DNA of 64,000 nt from Saccharopolyspora phatthalungensis (lineage in GTDB: Bacteria; Actinomycetota; Actinomycetes; Mycobacteriales; Pseudonocardiaceae), in NCBI RefSeq assembly GCF_014203395.1, contig NZ_JACHIW010000001.1, positions 5,625,501 through 5,689,500 on the forward strand, in the 5' to 3' direction. The position numbers and the translations under genes are program-made. Below are positions 45,486 to 54,022 of this stretch, in pieces. The notes below the pieces were generated by a model, which had not been told where the DNA came from, searched no databases, and was given only the letters and a program-made list of their open reading frames with translations. The stretch's first letter is position 1; every line of letters starts with the position of its first letter.

Positions 45486-46736
45486 TCAGAGGTCGGCTAG
45501 GACCGCGACCGGGTTTTCGACGCAGTCCGCGACATAGCGCAGGAATCCTCCCGCGGCGCCTCCGTCGCAGACCCGATGGTCGAAGGTGAGGGAAAGTTGA
45601 GTCACCTTGCGGAGGGCTAGTTCGCCCTTGAACGCCCACGGTTTGTCGATGATCCGGCCGACGCCCAGGATCGCGGCCTCCGGGTGGTTGATGATCGGGG
45701 TCGAGCCGTCCACGCCGAACACGCCGTAGTTGTTGAGCGTGAACGTCCCTCCGGTCAGGTGCTGTGGTTCGAGTTCTCCCGTTCGGGCCAGCCCGGTGCG
45801 GTGCGCGATCGCCTCGGACAGCTGTGCCGTGCTCATCTGGTGGGCGTCGCGGACCACCGGAACCACCAGGCCGCGCGGGGTCTGCGCGGCGAAGCCGAGG
45901 TTGATGTGTCCGAACTGGACAATCTCGTTGCGCTCGATGTCCACCGAGGCGTTGAGTTCCGGGAAACGGCGCAGGCCGGCGATGCAGAACCGGGCGATCA
46001 ACGACAACAGGCCGACATCGCTGCGCTGTTTGAGCACTGCGCGGGCGTCGAGCAGACCGGTCGCGTCGACGTCCACCCAGGTGGTGGCGTCGGGGATCTC
46101 CCGGCGGCTGCGGGTGAGCTTGTCGGCAACGGCGCCGCGCAGGCCGCGCAGCGGCGTGCGGATCTCGCCGTCCGGCTGAGCCGCCTGGACCGGTTCGGCA
46201 TTTGCGGCGGCTTCCACATCACGGCGCAGGATAATGCCTCCCGGCCCGCTTCCATCCACATTGGATAGATCGACGCCTTGCTGTCGGGCGAGCCGACGCA
46301 CGATCGGCGAAAGAACTCGCGGCGCACCGGCGCCATTAAATCGCGACCCCGCGTCCGATGGTTTTTGTGGCTCGGTATGCGCCGGGTTGGCGCGTCGGCG
46401 TCGGCGCGGCGCCGTGCTACCAGTGCCGTAGCCGACGAGCACATGGCCCGAACCGGCGCGTTCCTCGCTCCGGTGCTGCTCGTGGGTCGAGTCATCGCAG
46501 GAGATCGTGGTCAGCGGCGCTCCCACGGCCAGCACGTCACCGGCCGCGCCGTGCAGCGCCTCGACAACGCCCGCGTGGGGACAGGGCACGTCGACGACCG
46601 CTTTGGCGGTCTCCACCTCGACAACCACCTGGTCGGCCTCGACCCGGTCCCCGACCGCGACATGCCAGCGGACGACCTCCGCCTCCGTCAGGCCCTCACC
46701 GAGATCGGGCAGCGCGAATTCCGCCAAGCGCGTCAT
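45486..46736 (-). CDS. bkdC: 2-oxoacid dehydrogenase E2 (dihydrolipoamide acyltransferase)
   Basis: A 416-residue E2 core protein. The N-terminal lipoyl domain (FALPDLGEGLTEAEVVRWHV) has its lipoyl lysine in VEVETAKAVVDV. A linker is followed by a peripheral-subunit-binding domain (LSPIVRRLARQQGVDLSNVD). The catalytic domain ends with LTFDHRVCDGGAAGGFLRYV, containing the HxxxDG motif. It transfers acyl groups from E1 to CoA. It overlaps the E1-beta gene by four bases (ATGA). With an Lrp regulator divergent, branched-chain keto acids are the likely substrates. Confidence 0.92.
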   Translation of the reverse strand: MTRLAEFALPDLGEGLTEAEVVRWHVAVGDRVEADQVVVEVETAKAVVDVPCPHAGVVEALHGAAGDVLAVGAPLTTISCDDSTHEQHRSEERAGSGHVLVGYGTGSTAPRRRRRANPAHTEPQKPSDAGSRFNGAGAPRVLSPIVRRLARQQGVDLSNVDGSGPGGIILRRDVEAAANAEPVQAAQPDGEIRTPLRGLRGAVADKLTRSRREIPDATTWVDVDATGLLDARAVLKQRSDVGLLSLIARFCIAGLRRFPELNASVDIERNEIVQFGHINLGFAAQTPRGLVVPVVRDAHQMSTAQLSEAIAHRTGLARTGELEPQHLTGGTFTLNNYGVFGVDGSTPIINHPEAAILGVGRIIDKPWAFKGELALRKVTQLSLTFDHRVCDGGAAGGFLRYVADCVENPVAVLADL

Positions 46737-47794
46737 GCCGCGCCCTCCCGTTCGCGGTCGGCGACAAGAGCGGCGGGCACGCTCGTGCCGACGCCGTTGA
46801 GCCACCTGGTGTCCGGCCGGTCGTCCCACTGAAGCCGGGCCAGCGCGTCGAGCACTCGGTCGACGCTCGGCAGATGCGCGTGCTCCAGCTTCGGCGGCGG
46901 GTACGGCACGTCGAATCCCGCGACGCGCAACACCGGCGCGGCCAACGAGTGGAAGCAGCGCTCCTGCACCCGAGCCGCGATTTCCGCTGCCACTCCGGCA
47001 AATCCCGGTGCTTCTTGGAGCACCACGCAACGCCCGGTGCCGCGCACGGCGGCGCTGATCGTCTCGTCGTCGAACGGGACCAGGCTGCGTGCGTCGACCA
47101 CCTGGACGTCCCAGCCCTCTTCCTTCGCGGCCTGGGCGGTCTCCATCGCCAGCGGCACCCCGGGGCCGTAGGCGATCAGCGTGGCGTCGCGTCCGGGTCG
47201 GCGGATCACGGCGCGGCCGATCGGCTCGGCGGTCGTCGGCAGCTCGATGTCCTGCTTCGACCAGTAGAGTTTCTTGGCTTCCAGGAACACCACCGGATCG
47301 GGGTCGCGGATGGCCTCGCGCAGCATCGAGTAGGCGTCCGCGGCGGTCGCCGGGGCGACGACCTTGAGGCCGGGCGTGTGCGCGTAGTAGGCCTCGCTGG
47401 AGTCGCAGTGGTGCTCGACGCCGCCGATGCCGCCGGCGAAGGGGACCCGGATGACGATCGGCAGGCCGACCGCGCCGCGCGTCCGGTTACGCATCTTCGC
47501 CACGTGCGAGACGACCTGCTCGAAGGCGGGGAAGGCGAACGCGTCGAACTGCATCTCCACCACCGGGCGGAATCCGGCCATGGCCAGGCCCACCGCGAAT
47601 CCGACGATGCCGGACTCGGCCAGCGGCGTGTCGAAGCAGCGGTCCTCGCCGAACTCGGCCTGCAGCCCGTCGGTGATCCGGAAGACCCCGCCAAGCCGTC
47701 CGACGTCCTCGCCGAAGACCATCACGCGCTCGTCCTCGGCGATGGCGTCGCGAAGGGCCGCGTTGAGCGCCTGCGCCATGCTGGTCGGTGCCAT
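46733..47794 (-). CDS. bkdB: 2-oxoacid dehydrogenase E1 component, beta subunit
   Basis: A 353-residue E1-beta: MAQALNAALRDAIAEDERVM, FGEDVGRLGGVFRITDGL, DTPLAESGIVGFAVGLAMAG and FPAFEQVVSHVAKMRNRTRG. These are the standard TPP-pyrimidine and interface motifs. It pairs with the alpha subunit encoded just upstream, with which it shares one base (TAATG). The operon order alpha, beta, E2 matches branched-chain 2-oxoacid dehydrogenase clusters. No E3 gene is local. Confidence 0.92.
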   Translation of the reverse strand: MAPTSMAQALNAALRDAIAEDERVMVFGEDVGRLGGVFRITDGLQAEFGEDRCFDTPLAESGIVGFAVGLAMAGFRPVVEMQFDAFAFPAFEQVVSHVAKMRNRTRGAVGLPIVIRVPFAGGIGGVEHHCDSSEAYYAHTPGLKVVAPATAADAYSMLREAIRDPDPVVFLEAKKLYWSKQDIELPTTAEPIGRAVIRRPGRDATLIAYGPGVPLAMETAQAAKEEGWDVQVVDARSLVPFDDETISAAVRGTGRCVVLQEAPGFAGVAAEIAARVQERCFHSLAAPVLRVAGFDVPYPPPKLEHAHLPSVDRVLDALARLQWDDRPDTRWLNGVGTSVPAALVADREREGAA

Positions 47795-48846
47795 TACAGC
47801 GCCTCCTGTTCGGACCGGAGCTGGGCGAGCTGCTCGGTCAACTGCGGCGTGGGTTCGGCGTAGACGTGCCGGAAGAGGTCTTCGGGATCGACCGTCGGCT
47901 CCGCCTGCATGCGCGTGCGCACCGCCACGGCGAACTCCTCGGCTTCCGCGGCGATCCGCTGCGCCCCGAGGTCATCGAGGTGGCCGTCGGCGCGCAGGTG
48001 ACGTTCCAGGCGGCCGATCGGATCACGCTGCTGCCAGTGCTCGACTTCCTCCGGCGGCCGGTATCGCGCCGCGTCGTCGGCGTTAGTGTGCGGTTCCATC
48101 CGGTAGGTGTGGGCCTCGACCAGGAACGGTCCGTTCCCGGCTCGGGCGTGCGCCACCGCACTGTCCAAAACGGACAGCACGGCGGCGGCGTCGTTGCCGT
48201 CGACCTGCTCGCTGCGGACGCCGTAGCCGATTCCCTTGTGCGCCAGGGAAGGCGCGACGGACTGCTTGGCGAGCGGGACGCTGATGGCGTAGCCGTTGTT
48301 CTGCACAAAGAAGACCACTGGGGCGCGGAAGACCGCCGCGAAGTTGAGCGCTTCGTGGAAGTCGCCTTCGCTGGTGGCACCGTCGCCGAGCAACGCCATC
48401 GCCACCGTGGTGTTGCCCTTGCGGGCCTCGCCGTGGGCCAGGCCGACGGCGTGCAGGGTTTGGGTGGCGAGCGGGGTGCATTGCGGCGCGGTCCGGGTGG
48501 CCGGGACGTCGTAGCCGCAGTGCCAATCCCCGCGCAACAGCGTCAGCACCTCGACCGGGTCGATGCCGCGCGTCACCAGCGAAACCGAATCCCGGTAGGT
48601 CGGAAACAGCCAGTCCTCGGCACCGATGCTCAATGCCGCGCCGACCTGACATGCCTCCTGACCCCGCGAGGAAGGATAGACCGCCAATCGCCCCTGCTTG
48701 GTGAGCGTGGTGGCCTGCGCGTCGAAGCGGCGGCCGATCACCATCGCCCGGTAGGCGGCGAGCAGGCGTTCCGGTGCCGGTAAGCGGTAGTTCGGATCGG
48801 GCTGCTCCAGCAGCCGCACCGGGCTGCTCGACGGAAGCCATTCCAC
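47794..48846 (-). CDS. bkdA: 2-oxoacid dehydrogenase E1 component, alpha subunit
   Basis: A 350-residue E1-alpha. It has the TPP/Mg motif GDGATSEGDFHEALNFAAVF ending VQNNGYAIS and the phosphorylation-loop region YRMEPHTNADDAARYR. The GTG at 48846 is chosen because AGGAGG lies eight bases before it. A GTG at 48855 would overlap that ribosome site. It is the first gene of the bkd operon and is divergent from the Lrp-type regulator across about 105 bases. Confidence 0.92.
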   Translation of the reverse strand: MEWLPSSSPVRLLEQPDPNYRLPAPERLLAAYRAMVIGRRFDAQATTLTKQGRLAVYPSSRGQEACQVGAALSIGAEDWLFPTYRDSVSLVTRGIDPVEVLTLLRGDWHCGYDVPATRTAPQCTPLATQTLHAVGLAHGEARKGNTTVAMALLGDGATSEGDFHEALNFAAVFRAPVVFFVQNNGYAISVPLAKQSVAPSLAHKGIGYGVRSEQVDGNDAAAVLSVLDSAVAHARAGNGPFLVEAHTYRMEPHTNADDAARYRPPEEVEHWQQRDPIGRLERHLRADGHLDDLGAQRIAAEAEEFAVAVRTRMQAEPTVDPEDLFRHVYAEPTPQLTEQLAQLRSEQEAL

Positions 48847-48951
48847 GGCCGACACCTCCTCAGGACGACTGGCTTGAAATAGTCCGGCAAGTCCGTCATG
48901 TGATACAAGTCATCCCAAGATAATCGGAACGAACGGCATCGGAGACGCATT

Positions 48952-49452
48952 ATGGCCGACCAAATGTCCATCCGGATCGATTCGCGGCGCGGCCGGGCCG
49001 GACGATCGGCTCCGGCGCTGGACGAGGTAGACGCACGGATCGTCGACGAACTCGGCCGGGACGGGCGGATGTCCATCCGCACGCTGGCCGAGCAGGTGAA
49101 CATTTCCCGGACCAACGCGCACGGCCGTGTTGAGCGGCTGATCGACAGCGGGGTGATCACCGGGTTCCACGCGCGGGTGGCACCGGCGAAGGTCGGGCTG
49201 GGGACGGCGGCGCTGATCGGCCTGTCCATCGAGCAGGACACCTGGCGCGAGGTGGCCCAGCGGCTCGCGGCGATCGATTACGTCGAGCACGTGGCCTTGG
49301 TGGCGGGCGAGTTCGACATCGTGGTCCGGGTCCGCACGGAGAACAACCTGTCCTTGCGGAACCTGGTCTTCGACCAGATCCAGTCGCTACCGGGAGTCCG
49401 CACCTGCCACACCTGGCTCATCTTCGACGAATTCGAACCAGAACACCGCTAG
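48952..49452 (+). CDS. Lrp/AsnC family regulator (BkdR-like)
   Basis: A 166-residue feast-famine regulator. The HTH is at residues about 25-70 (LDEVDARIVDELGRDGRMSI, then LAEQVNISRTNAHGRVERLI). A C-terminal RAM domain (VEHVALVAGEFDIVVRVRTE) binds amino acids. It is divergent from the bkd operon, so it probably activates branched-chain keto acid oxidation. The stop codon is the TAG of a CTAG that also forms the left target copy of the adjacent IS element. The coding sequence is therefore intact. Confidence 0.92.
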   Translation: MADQMSIRIDSRRGRAGRSAPALDEVDARIVDELGRDGRMSIRTLAEQVNISRTNAHGRVERLIDSGVITGFHARVAPAKVGLGTAALIGLSIEQDTWREVAQRLAAIDYVEHVALVAGEFDIVVRVRTENNLSLRNLVFDQIQSLPGVRTCHTWLIFDEFEPEHR

Positions 49453-49521
49453 GTGGCTGGTGTTTTGGGTTGCTAAGGATCGGGGTGTGTCGGTGTTCCG
49501 TCGGGGTGATCGTTTGGCAGG

Positions 49522-51201
49522 ATGTCGGGGGTGACGTTGGGACGCGCGCCGCGGCAGGGTGATCTGCTGCGATCGACGGTGGATTACTGTGAGGGCCGGG
49601 TCGCGGCGGGTTCGATTTATGGGGTGTTGCATCGGGAGTGCTTCAGTCTGTTCCCGGATGAGATGTTCGCGGATCTGTTCACCGATGTGGGTCGCCGGTC
49701 GGTGCCGCCGATGATCGTGGCGGTGGTGATGGTGTTGCAGCGTGTCGAGGGCCTGTCGGATCGGGAGGCGGTGGAGCGGTTCGCATTTGACACGCGCTGG
49801 AAGTACGCCGCCGGTGGCCTGGATTTCGACTATCCGGGGTTCGTGCACACCGTGCTGGTGGACATGCGGGCCCGGTTGGCCCGCTCGGCTCGGCCGGACC
49901 GGATCTTCGAGACGGTGCTGGATGTCGCGCGTCAGGCGGGTCTGGTCGGGTGCAGGAGGGTGCTGGACTCGACCCCGTTGTATGACGCGGTCGCGACGAT
50001 GGACACCATCACCCTGATCCGCTCGGCGATCCGTGGTCTGCTGGCCACCGCTGAGGCCGGACTGGCCGCCCGGTTGCGGGCGGTGCTCACCTCCGGAGAT
50101 GACTACGCCGGAGCGGGCAAACCCCTGATCGACTGGGACGACCAGGCCGCCCGGGAGGCGTTGATCGACTCCCGGGCCCGGGACGGGTTCGCGATGCTGA
50201 CCCTGATGGAAGGCCAGAAGTGGACCAAGTGCGTGGATGAGGCCGCGCGCCTGCTGGCCACGGTGCTGGGCCAGGACCTGACCGAAGACAGCGACGGGGT
50301 GTTCCGGATCGCCCGCCGGGTCGCCCCGGACCGGGTCATCTCCACCGTCGATCCCGAAACCCGCCATGGCCACAAAACGCAGGCCCGCGGTTTCGACGGC
50401 TACAAAGGACATCTCGCCATCGACCCCGACAGTGAGATCGTCACCGCCACCGAAGTCACCCCCGGCAACAGCGGCGACGCCGAGACCGCCGAGACCCTCC
50501 TGTCCGACATCCTGCCCTCCGAAGCCGAAGCCGAAGCCGAAGCCGAAGCCGAAGCCGAAGCCGAAGCCGAAGCCGAAGCCGAAGCCGAAGCCGAAGCCGA
50601 AGCCGAAGCCGAAGCCGAAGCCGGGGATGAGGGTCAGGCCGCGGTATATGGGGATGCGGCCTATGGGGCGGGGGAATTGCTGGAAAGGCTGGACGAGAAT
50701 GGGATCCACAATGGGCTCAAGGTGCAACCGCCGGCTGCGGTGAAAGGCCATTTTCCCAAGGACCGTTTCGATATCGACCTTGAGCAGCAGACCGTGACCT
50801 GCCCGGCCGGGCATACCGCACCCATTCGCGCCCGTGAGCGTCACGCTGGGGCGGCCAACTTCGGCGTCGTGTGCGCCACCTGCCCGCTGGCCGCACAGTG
50901 CACCACCGCCAAGACCGGCCGCACCATCACCATCAGCCCCCACGAAGCCGCACTGGCCGCCGGTCGTGCCCGCCAGACCGACCCCGCCTGGAAGGCTGAC
51001 TACCGCGCCACCAGGCCCAAAGTCGAACGCAAGATCGGCCACCTGATGCGCCACCGCCACGGCGGACGACGGGCCCGTGTCCGAGGACTGCGGAAAGTGG
51101 CCGCTGATTTCTCGCTGCTGGCCGCCGCGGTCAACCTCGCTCGACTGGGCGTGCTCGGGATAACCCGCAAGGCAGGCGGATGGGCCGTGACGACCGCCTG
51201 A
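49522..51201 (+). CDS. IS1182 family transposase with Glu-Ala repeat
   Basis: A 559-residue transposase. The N-terminal DUF772-type domain has CFSLFPDEMFADLFTDVGRR and VEGLSDREAVERFAFDTRWK. The catalytic region has VLDSTPLYDAVATMDT, RGFDGYKGHLAIDPDSEIVT and AAVYGDAAYGAGELLERLDE. A zinc-like segment (VTCPAGHT then VCATCPLAAQC) follows, and RPKVERKIGHLMRHRHGGRR closes the protein. Residues 334-367 are 17 Glu-Ala units between the two DDE parts, where relatives have a short loop. The frame remains open, so the protein may still work. Confidence 0.9.
   Translation: MSGVTLGRAPRQGDLLRSTVDYCEGRVAAGSIYGVLHRECFSLFPDEMFADLFTDVGRRSVPPMIVAVVMVLQRVEGLSDREAVERFAFDTRWKYAAGGLDFDYPGFVHTVLVDMRARLARSARPDRIFETVLDVARQAGLVGCRRVLDSTPLYDAVATMDTITLIRSAIRGLLATAEAGLAARLRAVLTSGDDYAGAGKPLIDWDDQAAREALIDSRARDGFAMLTLMEGQKWTKCVDEAARLLATVLGQDLTEDSDGVFRIARRVAPDRVISTVDPETRHGHKTQARGFDGYKGHLAIDPDSEIVTATEVTPGNSGDAETAETLLSDILPSEAEAEAEAEAEAEAEAEAEAEAEAEAEAEAEAEAGDEGQAAVYGDAAYGAGELLERLDENGIHNGLKVQPPAAVKGHFPKDRFDIDLEQQTVTCPAGHTAPIRARERHAGAANFGVVCATCPLAAQCTTAKTGRTITISPHEAALAAGRARQTDPAWKADYRATRPKVERKIGHLMRHRHGGRRARVRGLRKVAADFSLLAAAVNLARLGVLGITRKAGGWAVTTA
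50521..50622. repeat. (GAAGCC)x17 hexanucleotide repeat
   Basis: Seventeen perfect tandem copies of GAAGCC (102 bases) inside the transposase gene. A six-base unit keeps the frame whatever the copy number, adding Glu-Ala pairs. The perfection of the array points to recent expansion by slippage. Confidence 0.98.
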
Positions 51202-51376
51202 CCAGACCAACGCCCAGCCCATCACCAACACCACACGTCCTCCCCACCGATAACCGGCACACGCGACACACAAACCCACCGACCACACTCGAAAACGATC
51301 GGCAATCACACCCACCGCCCGCCACGCTAAGACCAGAGCAAACACCTCAAAACCCCGTTCGACACCAGCCACCTAG

Positions 51377-51684
51377 AGAGGGTTTCAAAAGTGGTTTGCT
51401 TAGCGGTGCGGGCAGCGGAACCTCAGACGCCGCCTGGACTCCGCCGATCCCCGACTGATGTATGCCCAATACACGGCGCTGGGGCTGTCCTCGCCAGACG
51501 ACGCCTGAGAACCCGCAGCGGTGCAAGCTGAGTCCCACACCGCAAGCGGCTTACGCCGCTTATAAAGACCCTGGGTGGTGGGTGGGTGACGATCATTTTG
51601 GCGACTTGTGCGGCGCGTACCGGGGGTTCCTGGCGTAGTCGAGGTGCCCCGATTTTTGTTGCATTTCTTGAAAAAGGAGGCTTC
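51377..51684. other. Intergenic strip right of the IS1182-like element
   Basis: About 310 bases with no convincing gene. It contains a small hairpin, AAGCGGC-TTAC-GCCGCTT (51544-51561), that could end transcription of the Lrp unit as it was before the IS arrived. The last bases hold a strong AAGGAGG ribosome site for the short peptide frame that follows. Confidence 0.5.
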
Positions 51685-51854
51685 ATGTTGCGTCGTGCGG
51701 TAACCGCATTCCTGCTGAGCGGCTTGGTGATGGCGGCTGCGGCAACATTGGCAAGGCAAGTGCGCAAGTAGACCCCCTCGCCGCGGTCACATGCGTTACA
51801 GAGTCAGCGACAGCCCTCGCCGTGGATGCCGTGACTGGCTGCGTCGCCCCTTAG
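51685..51854 (+). pseudogene. Small secreted peptide gene with frameshift (putative)
   Basis: ATG 51685 follows a strong AAAAAGGAGG site and encodes MLRRAVTAFLLSGLVMAAAA, a clear signal-peptide start. In this frame it stops after 28 codons (51771). Removing one base near 51743 lets the frame continue as NIGKASAQVDPLAAVTCVTE and then SATALAVDAVTGCVAP to a stop at 51854. This has a natural signal-peptidase site after ASA and two cysteines. I read it as a short secreted protein of about 55 residues broken by a one-base shift, or a sequencing error. Family not recognised. Confidence 0.45.
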
Positions 51855-52011
51855 CGGCTGCTGACCCGTGCGCTCGCTGCGTGCCGCAATGGCCAACCTC
51901 GCCCGGTCCGTGGCGCTTGACGCGCTGGAAAGCCGGATCGCGAAGCTGGTCCATGAGCGCTCGTGAGCGGATGTTTCCGGTAACCGGTTCGCCGCTCACG
52001 AGCCGCTCGGC

Positions 52012-52812
52012 TCAGGGCAGGTCGAGGTCGACGACCACCGGGGCGTGGTCCGAGGTTCCCTTGCCCTTGCGGGCCTCACGGTCGACGTAGGAGTCGGTGA
52101 CCGCGTTGGTGAACTTCTCGTTGCCGTAGACCAAGTCGATGCGCATGCCCTGGTTGTTCGGGAAGCGCAGCGCCCGGTAGTCCCAGTAGGTAAAGGCGAC
52201 GTCGTACTTCAGGGCGCGCGGATGGACTTCCGTCAGGCCGGTTTCCGTGAGCGCGGCAAGGGCTTTGCGCTCGTCGTCGGTGACGTGGGTGCTGTCGGCG
52301 AAGGCAGTGATGTCCCAGACGTCGGCGTCGGTCGGGGCGATGTTGAAGTCGCCGAGCACGGCGAACGGCCGGGGCGCGGTGAGCTCCTCGATGGCGGTAG
52401 CGCGCAGCGCGTCGAGCCACCGCAGCTTGTAGGAGTAGTGCGGGTGGCCGACTTCACGGCCGTTGGGGACGTAGACCGACCACACCCGGATGCCGCCGCA
52501 GGTCGTGCCGATCGCCCGGGGCTCCTGGGTCTCGAACATCGCGCCATCGGCTTGGTAGCCCGGCTCGTCGAGCAGCCCGTGGCGCACCTCGTCGATGCCG
52601 ACCTTGGACAGCACGGCCACGCCGTTCCAGCGCCCGGTGCCGTGCGCGGCGACCTCGTAACCGAGCTCGCCGACTTCGTCGGAGGGGAAGGCATCGGCGG
52701 CGCACTTGAGCTCCTGGACGCACAGGACGTCCGGTTCGGCGGTGCCCAGCCAGTCGAGCAGCTTGGGCAACCGAGCACCGACGGAGTTGACGTTCCAGGA
52801 AGCGATCCGCAT
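52012..52812 (-). CDS. xthA: Exodeoxyribonuclease III
   Basis: A 266-residue exonuclease III/AP endonuclease for base-excision repair. Active-site motifs are visible in order: ASWNVNSVGARLPKLLDWL, the metal-binding glutamate in CVQELKCAADAFP, VYVPNGREVGHPHYSYKLRW, LGDFNIAPTDADVWD, and the terminal SDHAPVVVDLDLP. Length and layout are normal. It is encoded alone, divergent from the GntR gene. Confidence 0.93.
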   Translation of the reverse strand: MRIASWNVNSVGARLPKLLDWLGTAEPDVLCVQELKCAADAFPSDEVGELGYEVAAHGTGRWNGVAVLSKVGIDEVRHGLLDEPGYQADGAMFETQEPRAIGTTCGGIRVWSVYVPNGREVGHPHYSYKLRWLDALRATAIEELTAPRPFAVLGDFNIAPTDADVWDITAFADSTHVTDDERKALAALTETGLTEVHPRALKYDVAFTYWDYRALRFPNNQGMRIDLVYGNEKFTNAVTDSYVDREARKGKGTSDHAPVVVDLDLP

Positions 52813-53003
52813 ACCCGAACCTTGTCACACACCGCCGCCAACGGTTGCGGGGCACCCTTAAGCAACCGAGAGCTTTCGCCGTCGCCTTCGATGTTCATCC
52901 TGCCCGGTGTGACCACGGTGAACTGGCGCATCAGATGTACAGTTCTATGGCGGGGTCCGGGGCGGTGAATGCTGGCACCGGCGAAGGCACAGGAGGGCTC
53001 GGG

Positions 53004-53690
53004 GTGAACGCCTATCCGGTCGAAAACCGGGCGCAGGTCGGCATCGTGACCGACAAGCTGTCCGACCAGATCTACCGGCTGCTGCGAGAGCGCATCGTGC
53101 GCGGCCAGCTCCGGGCGGCGTCGCGGATCGATCTGCCCGCGCTGATGGCCGAGCTGGGGATCTCCAAGACGCCGCTGCGGGAGGCACTGGCCCGGTTGGA
53201 ACTGGACCACCTGGTGGTCACCAAGCCCCGCTCGGGCACCTACGTCGCGGAGTTGACCGTCGAGGACATCCGCGAGGTCTGCGACCTGCGCAAGGGATTC
53301 GAGTGGGTGGCCACCTTCGAGGCGACCTCGAAGATGCCCGCCGCGCTGCTGCGCGAGCTGCGGGCCGAGATCGTCGACGCGGAACAGCAGGCTCGCGACG
53401 GCAACTACGACCCGTTTTTCGCCAGCGACCTGCGGTTGCACCGGACGATCGTGCAGCATTCCGGAAACCGGCGGCTGATCCGTGCGCGCGAGGCGCTGGA
53501 GGCCTATGTGGACTGGATGCGGGTGGTCGGCGCGACCGGAGTGCACCGCATCGCCGGGTCCACCCGCCGGCACCTGGAGATCGTCGACGCCATGCTGGCC
53601 GGAAAAGCGGAGCAGGCGCGAGACGCGGCAGCCATACATGTCGAAGAAGTCAAGGTGTGGACCATCGAAGACTTCGCCCAACTCCGCTAG
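53004..53690 (+). CDS. GntR family regulator (FCD domain)
   Basis: A 228-residue regulator with a winged HTH (residues about 15-75: DKLSDQIYRLLRERIVRGQL, LMAELGISKTPLREALARLE, KPRSGTYVAE). An all-helical FCD domain follows, with metal/ligand-binding residues in FFASDLRLHRTIVQHSGNRR and RRHLEIVDAML. GTG 53004 has AGGAGG seven bases upstream. The motif ATCAGATGT, about 70 bases before its start, recurs between the nearby transporter and aldolase genes. It may therefore control both itself and those genes. Confidence 0.88.
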   Translation: MNAYPVENRAQVGIVTDKLSDQIYRLLRERIVRGQLRAASRIDLPALMAELGISKTPLREALARLELDHLVVTKPRSGTYVAELTVEDIREVCDLRKGFEWVATFEATSKMPAALLRELRAEIVDAEQQARDGNYDPFFASDLRLHRTIVQHSGNRRLIRAREALEAYVDWMRVVGATGVHRIAGSTRRHLEIVDAMLAGKAEQARDAAAIHVEEVKVWTIEDFAQLR

Positions 53691-53726
53691 GTGCCGCGTG
53701 ATCGACTTGCGCGCGGCGGCGTCCGC

Positions 53727-53942
53727 TCAGTGGAACATGGCCTGTTCGCCCGCGTACTGGTAGCGCCACACGCCGTCCGCGCGGCGGTCTTGCCGGTCGT
53801 AGCGGGCGCAGGGCGCTTCGTCGTCGCGCGGCGACGGGAAGGTGAACTGCCCGATCGGTAAGTCCGTTTCCGGCGCGGGGATAATGAACGAGCGGCCGTC
53901 CTCCGGGCCGCCGATCAGCTCGGCGTGTACATGCTGCTGCAT
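53727..53942 (-). CDS. Conserved small hypothetical protein
   Basis: A 71-residue soluble protein: MQQHVHAELIGGPEDGRSFI, IPAPETDLPIGQFTFPSPRD, ending VWRYQYAGEQAMFH. Short proteins with the E-L-x-G-G-P-x-D-G start are common and uncharacterised in actinomycetes. GGGAG lies upstream of ATG 53942. The frame could extend to 54026, but that part lacks similarity. It is convergent with the GntR gene and just downstream of the MFS gene. Confidence 0.7.
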   Translation of the reverse strand: MQQHVHAELIGGPEDGRSFIIPAPETDLPIGQFTFPSPRDDEAPCARYDRQDRRADGVWRYQYAGEQAMFH

Positions 53943-54022
53943 AGGTCGTCTCCCTCGGCCACACCACCAGTCGGTTCCTCGCCTCCCATATGACCAAATC
54001 AGGCCGCTTCCGGTCCCAGACT

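Larger units (their letters stand above)
49453..51372 (+). mobile_element. IS1182-like insertion sequence
   Basis: A 1920-base element with 11-bp terminal inverted repeats GTGGCTGGTGT and ACACCAGCCAC. It is flanked by CTAG on both sides (49449-49452 and 51373-51376), read as a four-base target duplication. It carries one transposase gene on the plus strand. The left CTAG overlaps the Lrp stop codon. A run of 17 GAAGCC repeats lies within the transposase gene. Confidence 0.82.

Noticed and set aside
50521..50622. GAAGCC array considered as a CRISPR or other spaced repeat
   Set aside because: The units are contiguous hexamers without spacers inside a coding frame.
49387..51372. Long minus-strand open frame with Gly-Phe repeats, antisense to the IS1182-like transposase
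   Set aside because: It is the mirror of the GAAGCC array and of the GC-biased transposase codons. It has no ribosome site or family similarity, while the plus strand encodes a clear transposase.
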